From: Mycobacterium paraterrae
GTDB lineage: Bacteria; Actinomycetota; Actinomycetes; Mycobacteriales; Mycobacteriaceae
NCBI RefSeq assembly: GCF_022430545.2
Contig: NZ_CP092488.2
Span: 1,116,001-1,180,000 of the forward strand
Direction of reading: 5' to 3'
Length of the DNA: 64,000 nt
Below, in pieces: positions 32,557-41,209 of the stretch. Position 1 is the stretch's first letter. Every line of letters begins with the position of its first letter. Under the pieces are notes generated by a model that saw only the letters and a program-made list of their open reading frames with translations, was not told the origin of the DNA and did no database searches. A program made the translations under genes and the position numbers.

Positions 32557-32648
32557 CCCGCAAGGCTACCTTGGGGCAGGTGGGCTACCTGTGCGTCTGC
32601 CGCTGACCGGGACAGCGCGCGACCCGGGCCAGACCCTATGGCCTGAAC

Positions 32649-33923
32649 TCAGCCGCGGGCAGGCGCGAGCCGCTTGAGTGCCAACCCGCCTTCGAACGGC
32701 CGGTAGCCGAACGCCGCCGGGGCGCGATAGCCGGTGTCCTCGAGCGGCTTGTGCACCTCGTCGACCGTCGGGCCGATCTTGGCGGCCACCGGCGTGAGTG
32801 CTTCGATGTCGAACCGGTACAGCCGAGCAGCGTTGTCGCCCAGGATCTTCCGGCATTCGTCCGTCGACCTGTCGTGCAGGGCCCACCGGATGGCCAGCTT
32901 CGAGTGCGGCGTGAAGCCCTCCTCGTGGGGGTAGTCGCTGCCCCACATGATGTGCTCGGCGCCCATGAAGTCGATCATTCCCGAGTCGAACGGTGCCAAT
33001 TCGCTTGCCAGATAACAGTTCCGCTGCGCGTATTCGCTTGGCGTCAGGGTCAGCTCGTCGACCGACGATCCGCCGAACATGCCGTAGGTGCGGTTGCCCG
33101 CCTCGGACTTCATCGTCGGCACCATCGCATCGAGGATTGCGAGTGTTCCAGGCACCCACATCGTGCCCTGCTCGGTAGGCACGAACCGTAGTCCCGGGTA
33201 GCGCTCGAAGACGCCGGCCAGGATCAGGTGTCCGAGGGTCCGGTTGGCCCACATTGCCATCTCAGTGACCAGCACCGCATTCGACGCGGGTTGATCCATC
33301 GGCATTTCTGGACTGCCGGCACCCGCGTGCTGAACCACGGTCAGGTCGAGTTCTTCACACAGTGCCCATAACGGGTCGTACCTCGTATGGAACAGCGGCG
33401 CGACATTAGGGTCCCCCGGGGACACCGGCGGGACCAGCACTCCACCGAAGCACCCTTGCTCTGCGCCCCAACGGATTTCGTCGAGCGCGTGATCGATGTC
33501 ATTGGGAAAGATTTGGATCAGACCGCGGCGCCGGGTTGGCGCCAACGAGCAGAAATCGATTTGCCAGCGGTTGTGCGCTTGCACTCCGGCCCAACGCTTT
33601 TCGAATTCGTCGCGGGTCCGTGGCAGGCTGATGGTGATGTTCGGGGTAGTGGGGAAGAACGACGGGACGGTGTTGGGCAGCAGCACCTCCGCGGCCACCC
33701 CGTCGGCGTCCATGTCCGCGATCCGCAGGTCGCTGTCCCAGTTCCGGTTGGCCGTCGCGATGATGAGGTCGTCGAATGGGCTGACGTAGGTCTTGGCCCA
33801 GGCGTCGAAGTCGTCGTGCAGGGCCGCAGGCAGGTACGGCTTGTAGTCGCCGATGTCGGCACCGGCGTGGGTGTCCGTCGAAATGACGACGTAGCGATCT
33901 ATGGTGTCCCGAGTTGTAGGCAT
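32649..33923 (-). CDS. Amidohydrolase-2 family metal-dependent hydrolase/decarboxylase
   Basis: A 424-aa TIM-barrel protein of the amidohydrolase_2/ACMSD group. The N-terminal metal motif is seen as STDTHAG (Asp-x-His), His in VVQHAGAGSPE and the terminal Asp motif WGSDYPHEEG. Members hydrolyse or decarboxylate ring-derived acids. Several mycobacterial homologues lie in lipid-catabolism clusters without assigned substrates. It is downstream of the SDR at 34013 (89-nt gap, same strand) and may share its KstR-controlled promoter. Confidence 0.85.
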   Translation of the reverse strand: MPTTRDTIDRYVVISTDTHAGADIGDYKPYLPAALHDDFDAWAKTYVSPFDDLIIATANRNWDSDLRIADMDADGVAAEVLLPNTVPSFFPTTPNITISLPRTRDEFEKRWAGVQAHNRWQIDFCSLAPTRRRGLIQIFPNDIDHALDEIRWGAEQGCFGGVLVPPVSPGDPNVAPLFHTRYDPLWALCEELDLTVVQHAGAGSPEMPMDQPASNAVLVTEMAMWANRTLGHLILAGVFERYPGLRFVPTEQGTMWVPGTLAILDAMVPTMKSEAGNRTYGMFGGSSVDELTLTPSEYAQRNCYLASELAPFDSGMIDFMGAEHIMWGSDYPHEEGFTPHSKLAIRWALHDRSTDECRKILGDNAARLYRFDIEALTPVAAKIGPTVDEVHKPLEDTGYRAPAAFGYRPFEGGLALKRLAPARG

Positions 33924-34012
33924 CGCGTCCTCCGGCGTTGTCGCAGTACGAGGCTAGCGTTCCGGATTAACGAACCGCTGCAAGATCGCCATCTCGTTGA
34001 GCGGACCTGTGA

Positions 34013-34846
34013 TCACACGACTCCACGCAGGCCGTCGGCGCCGAACGCCGGCTCCAGCATCGCGGTGAAGTCCGGGCCGCGGCGCAGCAGATGCCCGCCG
34101 TCGACGTTGATGACCTGCCCGGTGACCCAACTGGCGGCGTCGCTGAGCAGGAACATGGCCATGTTGGCGATGTCTTCGGCCTCGCCGACTCGCGGCAACG
34201 GCGTGCACGCCGCGTAGTCCTGCGACAGTTCGGGCGAGTCGGTGATCGGCGCAACCATGTCGGTGCGGATCAGACCCGGACGGATGCTGTTGACCCGAAC
34301 CCAGGACGGTCCGAGTTCGTCGGCGGCCAACTGCATCAGGTGGTCCAGCCCGGCCTTGGTGACGCCGTAGGCACCGAACCAGCGGTGGGTGTTGCTCGAC
34401 GCGATCGACGAGATGCCGACGAACGATCCGCCCCCGCCGCGCACCATTTCCCGGGCGCAGTGCTTGAGCACGTACATCGTGCCGTTGATGTTGAGGTCGA
34501 CGGTACGACGCCAGGCGTCGGAGTCCATCTGGGTGATCGGGCCGATGGTCAATGAGCCACCGGCGCAGTGCACCGCCCCGTTGAGTCGGCCGTGCCATGC
34601 CGTCGCCGCTTCGACCGCGTGGGCGACCTCGTCCTCGTCGGTGACGTCGGCGGGCTCGAAACGGATCGCGCCACCGTCGGCCGCGACCGGGTCGAGCTCC
34701 TCGACCGCCGCCGCGAGCCGGTCTGCGTTGCGGCCGACGATCATCACCGAGGCTCCGGATGCGACCAGACCGGCCGCCACGCCTTTGCCGATCCCGCTGC
34801 CGCCGCCGGTGACCAAATACGTCCGGCCTTCGAATGACAGCTGCAT
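34013..34846 (-). CDS. Short-chain dehydrogenase/reductase under a KstR-type operator
   Basis: A 277-aa SDR with TGGGSGIG (cofactor loop), VHCAGG in place of the usual NNAG, and catalytic YGVTK with GISSIASS. Its reaction could be oxidation of a hydroxyacyl or hydroxysteroid intermediate. A perfect KstR motif lies 23 nt upstream of the ATG, tying it to cholesterol-responsive regulation, unlike the rest of the island. The amidohydrolase follows 89 nt downstream. Confidence 0.87.
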   Translation of the reverse strand: MQLSFEGRTYLVTGGGSGIGKGVAAGLVASGASVMIVGRNADRLAAAVEELDPVAADGGAIRFEPADVTDEDEVAHAVEAATAWHGRLNGAVHCAGGSLTIGPITQMDSDAWRRTVDLNINGTMYVLKHCAREMVRGGGGSFVGISSIASSNTHRWFGAYGVTKAGLDHLMQLAADELGPSWVRVNSIRPGLIRTDMVAPITDSPELSQDYAACTPLPRVGEAEDIANMAMFLLSDAASWVTGQVINVDGGHLLRRGPDFTAMLEPAFGADGLRGVV

Positions 34847-34868
34847 CGCGACCCCTTCGTCCCGAAAC

Positions 34869-34882
34869 TGAAACAGGTTCTA
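34869..34882. promoter_or_regulatory. KstR-type operator upstream of the 34013-34846 SDR
   Basis: TGAAACAGGTTCTA matches TnnAACnnGTTnnA perfectly. It overlaps a second dyad, GGTTCTA-gtta-TAGAACC (34876-34893), so two overlapping palindromes share one arm. In the 140-nt gap between the crotonase-family gene and the SDR. Confidence 0.75.
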
Positions 34883-34986
34883 GTTATAGAACCACACGCA
34901 CGCCTCGCGACAGCCTCGAACCGGAAGCCTTGGTCGTGACCCTGGGCCGGACCGCAGCCCTGGCTGCTGTCTCGCGACCGAAGCGA

Positions 34987-35886
34987 CTAGGGGGTGTCCT
35001 TGCGAGCGATTTTCGTCGGCTTCGCGTTGCGCCAATCCTCGACGTCGGGCGGCAGGCCGATCGGATAACGGTTTTCGTTGTGCGCGGCCCAGTGCGCGTG
35101 GCCCAGCTCGTGGATGTGGAATGCGTGTCGTAATGCTTCGGTGAATCCCATCGCATCGGAGGCGGCGTTCACCGAGTCCTTGATCAACAGCGCTGCCATA
35201 GTCGGCCGTTCCGCGATCCGGCGGGCGAACTCCACAGTCTTGTCCGCGAGTTCGTCGGCGGGGAACACCTTCGAAACCATGCCCAGCCGGTAGGCCTCAT
35301 CGGCGTCCAGCGAATCACCGGTCAGCAGAAGCTCTTTGGCTTTTCGCGGGCCGAATTCCCAAGGGTGTGCATAGTATTCCACGCCGGGCATGCCCATTCG
35401 AACACCGACCACGTCGCTGAACTTGGCGTTGTCGGCCGCGACGATCAGGTCACACGCCCAGACCAGCATCAGGCCGGCCGAGATCGCATTGCCCTGCACC
35501 TGGGCGATGGTGATCTTGCGCAGATCGCGCCACCGACAGGTGTTCTGGAAGAAGTAGTGCCACTCCTGCAGGTAGGTCTTCTCCGCGACTGGTTCACGGG
35601 TGCCGCCGTTGATTCGGAAGCTCGGCAATTGCGCGTCCCCGGGGGCGCGTTCGGCCAGCGCCAACTCCGAGCCCAGGTCGTGGCCGGCCGAGAAGTTTTT
35701 CCCGCGCGCTGCCAGGATCACCACCCGGACCGCGTCGTCGGCCTCGGCGCGTAGGAAAGCGTCGTCGAGTTCGACTAGTAAGCCGCGGCTCTGCGCATTG
35801 TGCGCCTCGGGCCGGTTCAACCAGATCCGCGCGATGCGGCCCTCGTCGAGGGTTTCGTAAGTCACCAACTCGTCGGACTCTGACAT
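34987..35886 (-). CDS. Enoyl-CoA hydratase/isomerase (crotonase) family protein
   Basis: A 299-aa crotonase. The N-terminal LNRPEAHNAQ and oxyanion segments ARGKNFSAGHDL and QVQGNAISAGLMLVWACD are clear. The position usually occupied by the first catalytic Glu (GGGxE) reads AGLML, so a classical hydratase mechanism is doubtful; an isomerase or hydrolase is possible. A C-terminal 40-residue extension is rich in charged residues (HWAAHNENRYPIG). ATG 35886 is chosen because it begins the conserved region; upstream ATGs at 35898 and 35904 are in frame. Confidence 0.83.
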   Translation of the reverse strand: MSESDELVTYETLDEGRIARIWLNRPEAHNAQSRGLLVELDDAFLRAEADDAVRVVILAARGKNFSAGHDLGSELALAERAPGDAQLPSFRINGGTREPVAEKTYLQEWHYFFQNTCRWRDLRKITIAQVQGNAISAGLMLVWACDLIVAADNAKFSDVVGVRMGMPGVEYYAHPWEFGPRKAKELLLTGDSLDADEAYRLGMVSKVFPADELADKTVEFARRIAERPTMAALLIKDSVNAASDAMGFTEALRHAFHIHELGHAHWAAHNENRYPIGLPPDVEDWRNAKPTKIARKDTP

Positions 35887-36004
35887 CGGCCACCTCATTC
35901 GCACACGGTCGGGAAGTTACACATTACGACCATCCCGTAACGCCCTGCCCCGGGGGTCGCGGCGCCCCATGCGGCTGATCACGCACTTCGCCTACAGTTA
36001 TGAC

Positions 36005-36169
36005 ATGCCCGCGAAATCTGACACTCCCGAAATCGAAGATGTCGAGCCGTTGGCCGACGACACGGCCAGCCAGGCCAGGCGCGTGGTAGCGGCCTACGCG
36101 AACGACGCCGACGAGTGCCGTGTGTTCCTTTCGATGCTCGGCATTGGACCCTCGAAGATCGAGGTGTAA
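36005..36169 (+). CDS. Small conserved protein upstream of otsA (Rv3489 homologue)
   Basis: A 54-aa acidic protein ending MLGIGPSKIEV, whose stop codon abuts the GTG of otsA. The same arrangement, a 54-aa ORF (Rv3489) before otsA, occurs in Mtb. No domain is recognised. Direct adjacency implies co-expression with trehalose synthesis. Confidence 0.8.
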   Translation: MPAKSDTPEIEDVEPLADDTASQARRVVAAYANDADECRVFLSMLGIGPSKIEV

Positions 36170-37648
36170 GTGCCCCCCGCAGGAAGCCCGGCTGTAGCCA
36201 GCCCCGCTTCCGGTGCGTCCGACTTCGTCGTGGTCGCCAACCGGCTGCCGATCGACATGGAACGTTTGCCCGACGGCACCACGACGTGGAAACGCAGCCC
36301 GGGCGGCTTGGTCACCGCGCTGGAGCCGTTGCTGCGACGCCGTAGCGGCGCCTGGATCGGCTGGCCCGGAGTTGTCGACGACGACGTGGACACCGTCGAT
36401 GAGCCGATTGTCGAGGACGACCTCACCCTGCACCCGGTGCGGCTGTCGGCCGACGACGTCGAAAAGTATTACGAAGGCTTCTCCAATGCCTCGCTGTGGC
36501 CGCTGTATCACGACGTCATCGTCAAGCCGATCTACCACCGGGAATGGTGGGACCGCTACGTCGACGTCAATCGTCGGTTCGCCGAAGCGGCCGCTCGCGC
36601 CGCCGCCCAGGACGCAATCGTCTGGGTCCAGGACTACCAACTGCAGCTGGTCCCGAAGATGCTGCGCGAGCTCCGACCCGATCTGACCATCGGTTTCTTC
36701 CTGCACATTCCGTTCCCACCGGTCGAGCTGTTCATGCAGATGCCGTGGCGAACCGAGATCGTCCAGGGCCTGCTAGGCGCCGACCTGGTCGGTTTCCACC
36801 TTGCCGGCGGCGCGCAGAACTTCCTCATCCTGGCCCGGCGCCTGCTCGGCGCGAGCACCTCACGCGGTTCGGTCGGTGTACGTTCCCGCTTCGGCGAGGT
36901 GCAGCTCGAGGACCGCGTCGTTCGGGTCGGCGCGTTTCCGATCTCGATCGACTCGGCCGAACTCGACCACAAGGGCCGCGACCGGGGTATCCGGCGGAGG
37001 GCGAAGGAGATCCGCGCCGAAATCGGCAATCCGCGCAACATCCTGCTCGGCGTCGACAGATTGGACTACACCAAGGGCATCGACGTCCGGCTCACGGCGC
37101 TTTCCGAGCTGCTCGCCGAAGGCCGCGTCAAGGGCGAGGACACGGTGCTGATCCAACTCGCCACACCAAGCCGCGAACGAGTGGAGAGCTACCAGAAGCT
37201 GCGAGAAGACATCGAGCGGCAGGTCGGCCACATCAACGGCGAATACAGCGAGGTGGGGCGTCCGGTGGTGCATTACTTGCACCGCCCAGTGCCCCGCGAC
37301 GAGTTGATTTCATTCTTCGTCGCCAGCGACGTCATGCTGGTGACCCCGCTGCGCGACGGGATGAACCTGGTCGCGAAGGAATATGTCGCGTGTCGCAGCG
37401 ACCTCGGCGGTGCTCTCGTGCTGAGCGAATTCACCGGTGCCGCAGCCGAACTCACCCAGGCTTACCTGGTCAACCCGCACGACATCGAGGGCGTCAAGGA
37501 CGCGATCGAGGCGGCGATCAACCAGCCCGACGACGAGGGGCGCCGCCGGATGCGCGCGCTGCGGCGCCAAGTGCTGGCCCACGACGTCGACCGGTGGGCC
37601 CGCTCGTTTCTCGACGTACTCGCCGACCGCAGCTCGACAAACGGTTGA
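36170..37648 (+). CDS. otsA: Alpha,alpha-trehalose-phosphate synthase OtsA
   Basis: A 492-aa GT20 glycosyltransferase making trehalose-6-phosphate from NDP-glucose and glucose-6-phosphate in the cytoplasm. Conserved elements are VVVANRLPID, the acceptor loop WKRSPGGLVTAL, WVQDYQLQL, HIPFPPVELF and the donor-site VDRLDYTKGID, and LRDGMNLVAKEYVA. GTG 36170 immediately follows the small ORF's TAA. Trehalose is a precursor of mycobacterial trehalose mycolates. Order otsA-secreted protein-mce4 is as in Mtb (Rv3490-Rv3491-mce4). Confidence 0.97.
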   Translation: MPPAGSPAVASPASGASDFVVVANRLPIDMERLPDGTTTWKRSPGGLVTALEPLLRRRSGAWIGWPGVVDDDVDTVDEPIVEDDLTLHPVRLSADDVEKYYEGFSNASLWPLYHDVIVKPIYHREWWDRYVDVNRRFAEAAARAAAQDAIVWVQDYQLQLVPKMLRELRPDLTIGFFLHIPFPPVELFMQMPWRTEIVQGLLGADLVGFHLAGGAQNFLILARRLLGASTSRGSVGVRSRFGEVQLEDRVVRVGAFPISIDSAELDHKGRDRGIRRRAKEIRAEIGNPRNILLGVDRLDYTKGIDVRLTALSELLAEGRVKGEDTVLIQLATPSRERVESYQKLREDIERQVGHINGEYSEVGRPVVHYLHRPVPRDELISFFVASDVMLVTPLRDGMNLVAKEYVACRSDLGGALVLSEFTGAAAELTQAYLVNPHDIEGVKDAIEAAINQPDDEGRRRMRALRRQVLAHDVDRWARSFLDVLADRSSTNG

Positions 37649-37688
37649 TTCCCCGGTGCGGCCATTGGCGCACTGCGATACTCGACGA

Positions 37689-38258
37689 ATGGCCATCATC
37701 GTTCGCGGCCTGACCGCGGCCGTGGCAACGACACTTGTTGCCGTGGGGACCTCTACTCCCGCCAGCGCGCTCGGTCCGCCACCGGACGGCATGTACACGG
37801 TCACCGAAGCCGGTGTGCCCACCGCCACGTGGAAAATCTCGGCTCTGTGCGATGCACCGTCGAGGCAGCGCGCCATCCCGGACTTCACCGATCCCGTCAT
37901 CGCCGCGGACCTCTGTGCGCTCAATGTGACCAGCACGACGGCAAGGGCACCGATCAGCCGTGCCGACAAGATGGCCAACTTCACCGGCCGCGCCCGGTTG
38001 ACCAGCGACCGATGGACCTTTCAAGTCAACAAAGACAACGGGGTGGCATGCCCTGACGGCAGCACCGCGCAATCGACGGACACCTACTCCTTCGACGATG
38101 TGGCACTGACTGGTACCCACACCACCATCCACGGCGACGTCTGCGGCCTGCAACCCGCGATGACCAAGACGCCGTTCACGTTGGCGTTTCAGGGCGCCCT
38201 GCCAGCACCGGTCGACCGTTATCCGTTGGACTGCAATGAGATCGGGCAGTGTCGCTAA
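37689..38258 (+). CDS. Secreted protein of unknown function (Rv3491 homologue)
   Basis: A 189-aa exported protein. Residues 1-28 are a signal peptide (AAVATTLVAVG core, ASA cleavage site). The mature domain has six cysteines (for example ALCDAPS, ADLCALN, VACPDG, DVCGLQ, LDCNE, GQCR), suggesting three disulfides, and many aromatic/Thr strands. No function is known. The position between otsA and the mce4 locus matches Rv3491. The longer in-frame extension upstream overlaps otsA and is discounted. Confidence 0.85.
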   Translation: MAIIVRGLTAAVATTLVAVGTSTPASALGPPPDGMYTVTEAGVPTATWKISALCDAPSRQRAIPDFTDPVIAADLCALNVTSTTARAPISRADKMANFTGRARLTSDRWTFQVNKDNGVACPDGSTAQSTDTYSFDDVALTGTHTTIHGDVCGLQPAMTKTPFTLAFQGALPAPVDRYPLDCNEIGQCR

Positions 38259-38325
38259 GCCCGGCTCCCACTTACCGCGCCCCGCAATCTGTCTCGTCGC
38301 CGGGCGGCCGTTGACGCTGAGCCGG

Positions 38326-38835
38326 TCAGATAGGCTGGATGTAATTGATCAGCCATGTGCCGTCGAGGCGCTGGTAATCGACGCGCACCCGACTGCCTTG
38401 ATACACCGGCTCTTTCGAGTTCGACTCCTGGCTCGACTTCGAGTTATCGGTCCAGATCGAGTTGATGTATACCAGCACCGACGCTGAATTCCGTTGGGCC
38501 GACATCACTCCGACGGCGGTGACGTCGACCTGGCTGACCACTTGTCTTTTTCGGGCCTCCGGAATGATGTCCTTCTCGACCTGTCTCTTGAACGCTTGAC
38601 GGTAGGCGGGCGTCAGCCGCGGGTACACATCGTCCATGCTGCGCTCGACGGTCTGGTAGTCGTATCCGAGCACCTGGGGAATCACCTTGGCGGCCAACGG
38701 CGGAAGGGCGGCACGAGCCGCTTGCTCACCACGAGTCTCGACCCGCTCCCAGTACAGAAACCCGCCGAGCGCAGCCAAGCCGACGAAAGCGGTTATCAGC
38801 AGGCTCGTTACGGCAGCGATCACCCACCGCATCAA
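38326..38835 (-). CDS. Mce-associated membrane protein (Rv3492c homologue)
   Basis: A 169-aa protein with one N-terminal transmembrane helix (about 5-29) and an external domain resembling the NTF2-like fold of Mce-associated (Mam) proteins: YRQAFKRQVEKDIIPEAR, VDVTAVGVMSAQRNSASVLVYI, and DGTWLINYIQPI at the end. Last gene of the mce4 operon; its ATG overlaps the preceding stop (ATGA). In Mtb these proteins stabilise the Mce complex. Confidence 0.88.
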   Translation of the reverse strand: MMRWVIAAVTSLLITAFVGLAALGGFLYWERVETRGEQAARAALPPLAAKVIPQVLGYDYQTVERSMDDVYPRLTPAYRQAFKRQVEKDIIPEARKRQVVSQVDVTAVGVMSAQRNSASVLVYINSIWTDNSKSSQESNSKEPVYQGSRVRVDYQRLDGTWLINYIQPI

Positions 38836-39503
38836 TTGCCCCCGTTTGGGTACTTCAAGTCGTCACCGGTCATGCGGCCGCTCTCGTCTTCGTGCACGAT
38901 CACCCGCATCCGGTAGGCCTCGGAGGGTTTGTTGACGCCATCCCGGCTCGTCACCGTGACGCGAAAAGCCACCAGCACCGATGCGTTGTCGCTGACATTG
39001 TCGATGCTTTCCAACGCGGCGCCGTTGAGCACCGCCTCCGAGGTCGAATCGGTGTGACGAAACAGCGCCTTGAGGTTGTCGGCATTGGAGCTGAGCATGC
39101 CCCGCAACGGCCCGCTGGTGTTGTCGACGATCCGTCCCACCGTTTGGTCAATGTTGTCCTGGTTGTAGCTGAACATGTTGAGCACCAATTGCGTGGCGGT
39201 GTCGACGAAGCGCTGAGCCCGGGCCTGGGCCGCATCGGCCTGACGCTGCTGATACACCTCGAAGCCGACACCGCCGGCCAGCGCTGCGATCCCGATCAGG
39301 ATGGCTGTCAGGCCAGTCCAGGCAACGCGCCGGCTGTTGGCCGGCCTTCGCGGCGGCGGACCCAGCGGCGCGTTGGGACGTGTTGGTGCCGGAGGAGCTG
39401 TCTCGAGCCGGATCGTGGTGGCCGCCGCTTCGCCGCCGTGCGGACCGGCAGCGCGCGAAGCTCGCCGCCGCTGGGGTCGCCTCGACGACTCCTCTTCGGT
39501 CAC
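38832..39503 (-). CDS. Mce-associated membrane protein (Rv3493c homologue)
   Basis: A 223-aa Mam protein. A long basic, Pro-rich cytoplasmic N-terminus (about 1-60) precedes one transmembrane helix (about 64-84), followed by the external domain with FVDTATQLVLNMFSYNQDN and VLVAFRVTVTSRDG. Its ATG overlaps the mce4F stop and its stop overlaps the next Mam gene, so it is translated as part of the operon. Confidence 0.88.
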   Translation of the reverse strand: MTEEESSRRPQRRRASRAAGPHGGEAAATTIRLETAPPAPTRPNAPLGPPPRRPANSRRVAWTGLTAILIGIAALAGGVGFEVYQQRQADAAQARAQRFVDTATQLVLNMFSYNQDNIDQTVGRIVDNTSGPLRGMLSSNADNLKALFRHTDSTSEAVLNGAALESIDNVSDNASVLVAFRVTVTSRDGVNKPSEAYRMRVIVHEDESGRMTGDDLKYPNGGN

Positions 39504-41209
39504 AACTGCCTCGGGTCACGCATCAGATCCACCCAGTTCTCCGCGGTCGATACCTTGCCGGGCGCGAAGATACCAGTGCCGCCTGCGGGGTCCTGAAAAG
39601 CGCCGGTGGCGTCGTCGTAGGTGGTGTACGCCGTGCCGTTGGCTTGCGGCACCGGTCCGGGCGGTGGACCCCACGGCTTCTCGGCCGGCGGGTACGGCGC
39701 TCCCGGCAGCCCGACCGGTGGCGGCGGCGCGGGAACGGCCTTCGGGAAGGGGATCTGTGGATTCTGCGGCGGGTAGGGCGCCGGCGGAATCCAGGCCTGC
39801 CGGCCGTCCGTCCCGCCGGTGTTGGGCGGCGGCGGCGTCGGGAATGGCTGGTGCGGCGCCGGGCCCGGACCCTCGATCACGCCGGGCGGAAGCGGCCCGG
39901 CGACCGGCGTACCCGGATCGGGATCGTTGCCGGGCGGGATGTAGGGATACTTGTTGGGCGGCAAAATGTTCAGCCCGTTGGTCATCGGTGTCCCGTACGG
40001 GATCGGTGGCCCGCGCCACGGGTTGGTGCCAATCGGCACGTACCCCTTGGGGTCACGGCACAACGCGACGGTCGGGGCCCGCTTGCCGGGGAATTCCTGG
40101 CAGGGATAGTTGCGCGCACCACGAACCGCGGCCGGATCGTTCTGCGCGGTCTTGCAGTACATGTCGGTAGGCAGTTCACGCAGCGTCTCATCCGCCGGTG
40201 TCCGAATCAACGGTGACGGAACGAATCCCGTGGTGCAGGGCGGCGGGTCGATGTTGACCTTGAAGTCGAGCTTGGCACCCTCGTCCTGGGGTTCACCATT
40301 GGCCGCGGTGATGATCGCCGCGAAGAGCGCGGGCAATACAACCAACAGTTGCTCGATAGATTTGTGATAGATCACGCCGACCCGGCCAAGGTTGGCCAGG
40401 TTGGCCGCCAGCATCGGGAACGACGGCCGGATGCCGGAGAATGCCGTGTTGGCCTGGTCCACCGCCGGCGGCACGACCGTCAGCAACATGCGCAGTTGTG
40501 GATCAGCTTGGCGGACTTCGGAAGTGAAGCGCGCCAGCCCGTCGGACAACGACCTGATGTCGCTGCCGGAGCGGATCTGGGCCTGGAGGAACGGGCCGAC
40601 CTGGTCGATGAGTTGCGAAGTGTGCGGGAACTCCGCATTGGCCATCTCGACAAGCTGTCGGGATGACTCGAACAGCCGGGCCAGCTCGGGCCCGGAGCCG
40701 TTGAATGCCTGGAAAGTCTCGTGCAGCAGTTCGCGCAGGCGGGTGTCGGCGACGCTGTTGACCAGCGTCTCGGACTGGTGCAACAAGGTAGCGATGTCCA
40801 CCCCGATCGAGGTGTTAGCGCGGCCGATGCGAGACCCGTTGTGCAGCTTGGACGTTGCCGCATGCGCGGGAGGCACCAGATCGATGTACTGCTCACCGAT
40901 CGCCGACACGCTCTTGACCGTGGCGGTGACGTTCGACGGGACTGCGGTGCCGCTGTTCAATCGCATCACCGCGTCCACGCCGTCTCCTGAGAGGCCGACG
41001 GAGTCGACGCGGCCAACCTCGACTCCGCGGTAGGTGACGTTGGCGTTCTTGTAGAGACCGCCGCCCGCGACGAAGTTCGCGGTTACCCGATAGGTGCCGA
41101 TGCCCAGTGCGGCCGGCAGGCGGAGGTAGAAGATCGCCATGACGGCGACGGTGATCACCGTGACCACCGCGAAGATGGCCAGTTGGATGCGGGTGAGTCG
41201 GTCCAGCAT
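39500..41209 (-). CDS. mce4F: Mce4F, substrate-binding subunit of the Mce4 cholesterol importer
   Basis: A 569-aa Mce protein: N-terminal transmembrane segment (about 7-28), the MlaD/MCE beta-barrel domain (about 35-115, TYRGVEVGRVDSVGLSGDGV), a helical Mce domain to about 300, and a long Pro/Gly-rich tail (from about 400). Mce4A-F form a hexameric tunnel carrying sterols through the periplasm. Start and stop overlap the neighbouring genes (TGATG with mce4E, ATGA with Rv3493c). Confidence 0.95.
   Translation of the reverse strand: MLDRLTRIQLAIFAVVTVITVAVMAIFYLRLPAALGIGTYRVTANFVAGGGLYKNANVTYRGVEVGRVDSVGLSGDGVDAVMRLNSGTAVPSNVTATVKSVSAIGEQYIDLVPPAHAATSKLHNGSRIGRANTSIGVDIATLLHQSETLVNSVADTRLRELLHETFQAFNGSGPELARLFESSRQLVEMANAEFPHTSQLIDQVGPFLQAQIRSGSDIRSLSDGLARFTSEVRQADPQLRMLLTVVPPAVDQANTAFSGIRPSFPMLAANLANLGRVGVIYHKSIEQLLVVLPALFAAIITAANGEPQDEGAKLDFKVNIDPPPCTTGFVPSPLIRTPADETLRELPTDMYCKTAQNDPAAVRGARNYPCQEFPGKRAPTVALCRDPKGYVPIGTNPWRGPPIPYGTPMTNGLNILPPNKYPYIPPGNDPDPGTPVAGPLPPGVIEGPGPAPHQPFPTPPPPNTGGTDGRQAWIPPAPYPPQNPQIPFPKAVPAPPPPVGLPGAPYPPAEKPWGPPPGPVPQANGTAYTTYDDATGAFQDPAGGTGIFAPGKVSTAENWVDLMRDPRQL

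Noticed and set aside
36496..37713. 405-aa open frame on + inside otsA
   Set aside because: Arginine-rich frame-shifted shadow of otsA.
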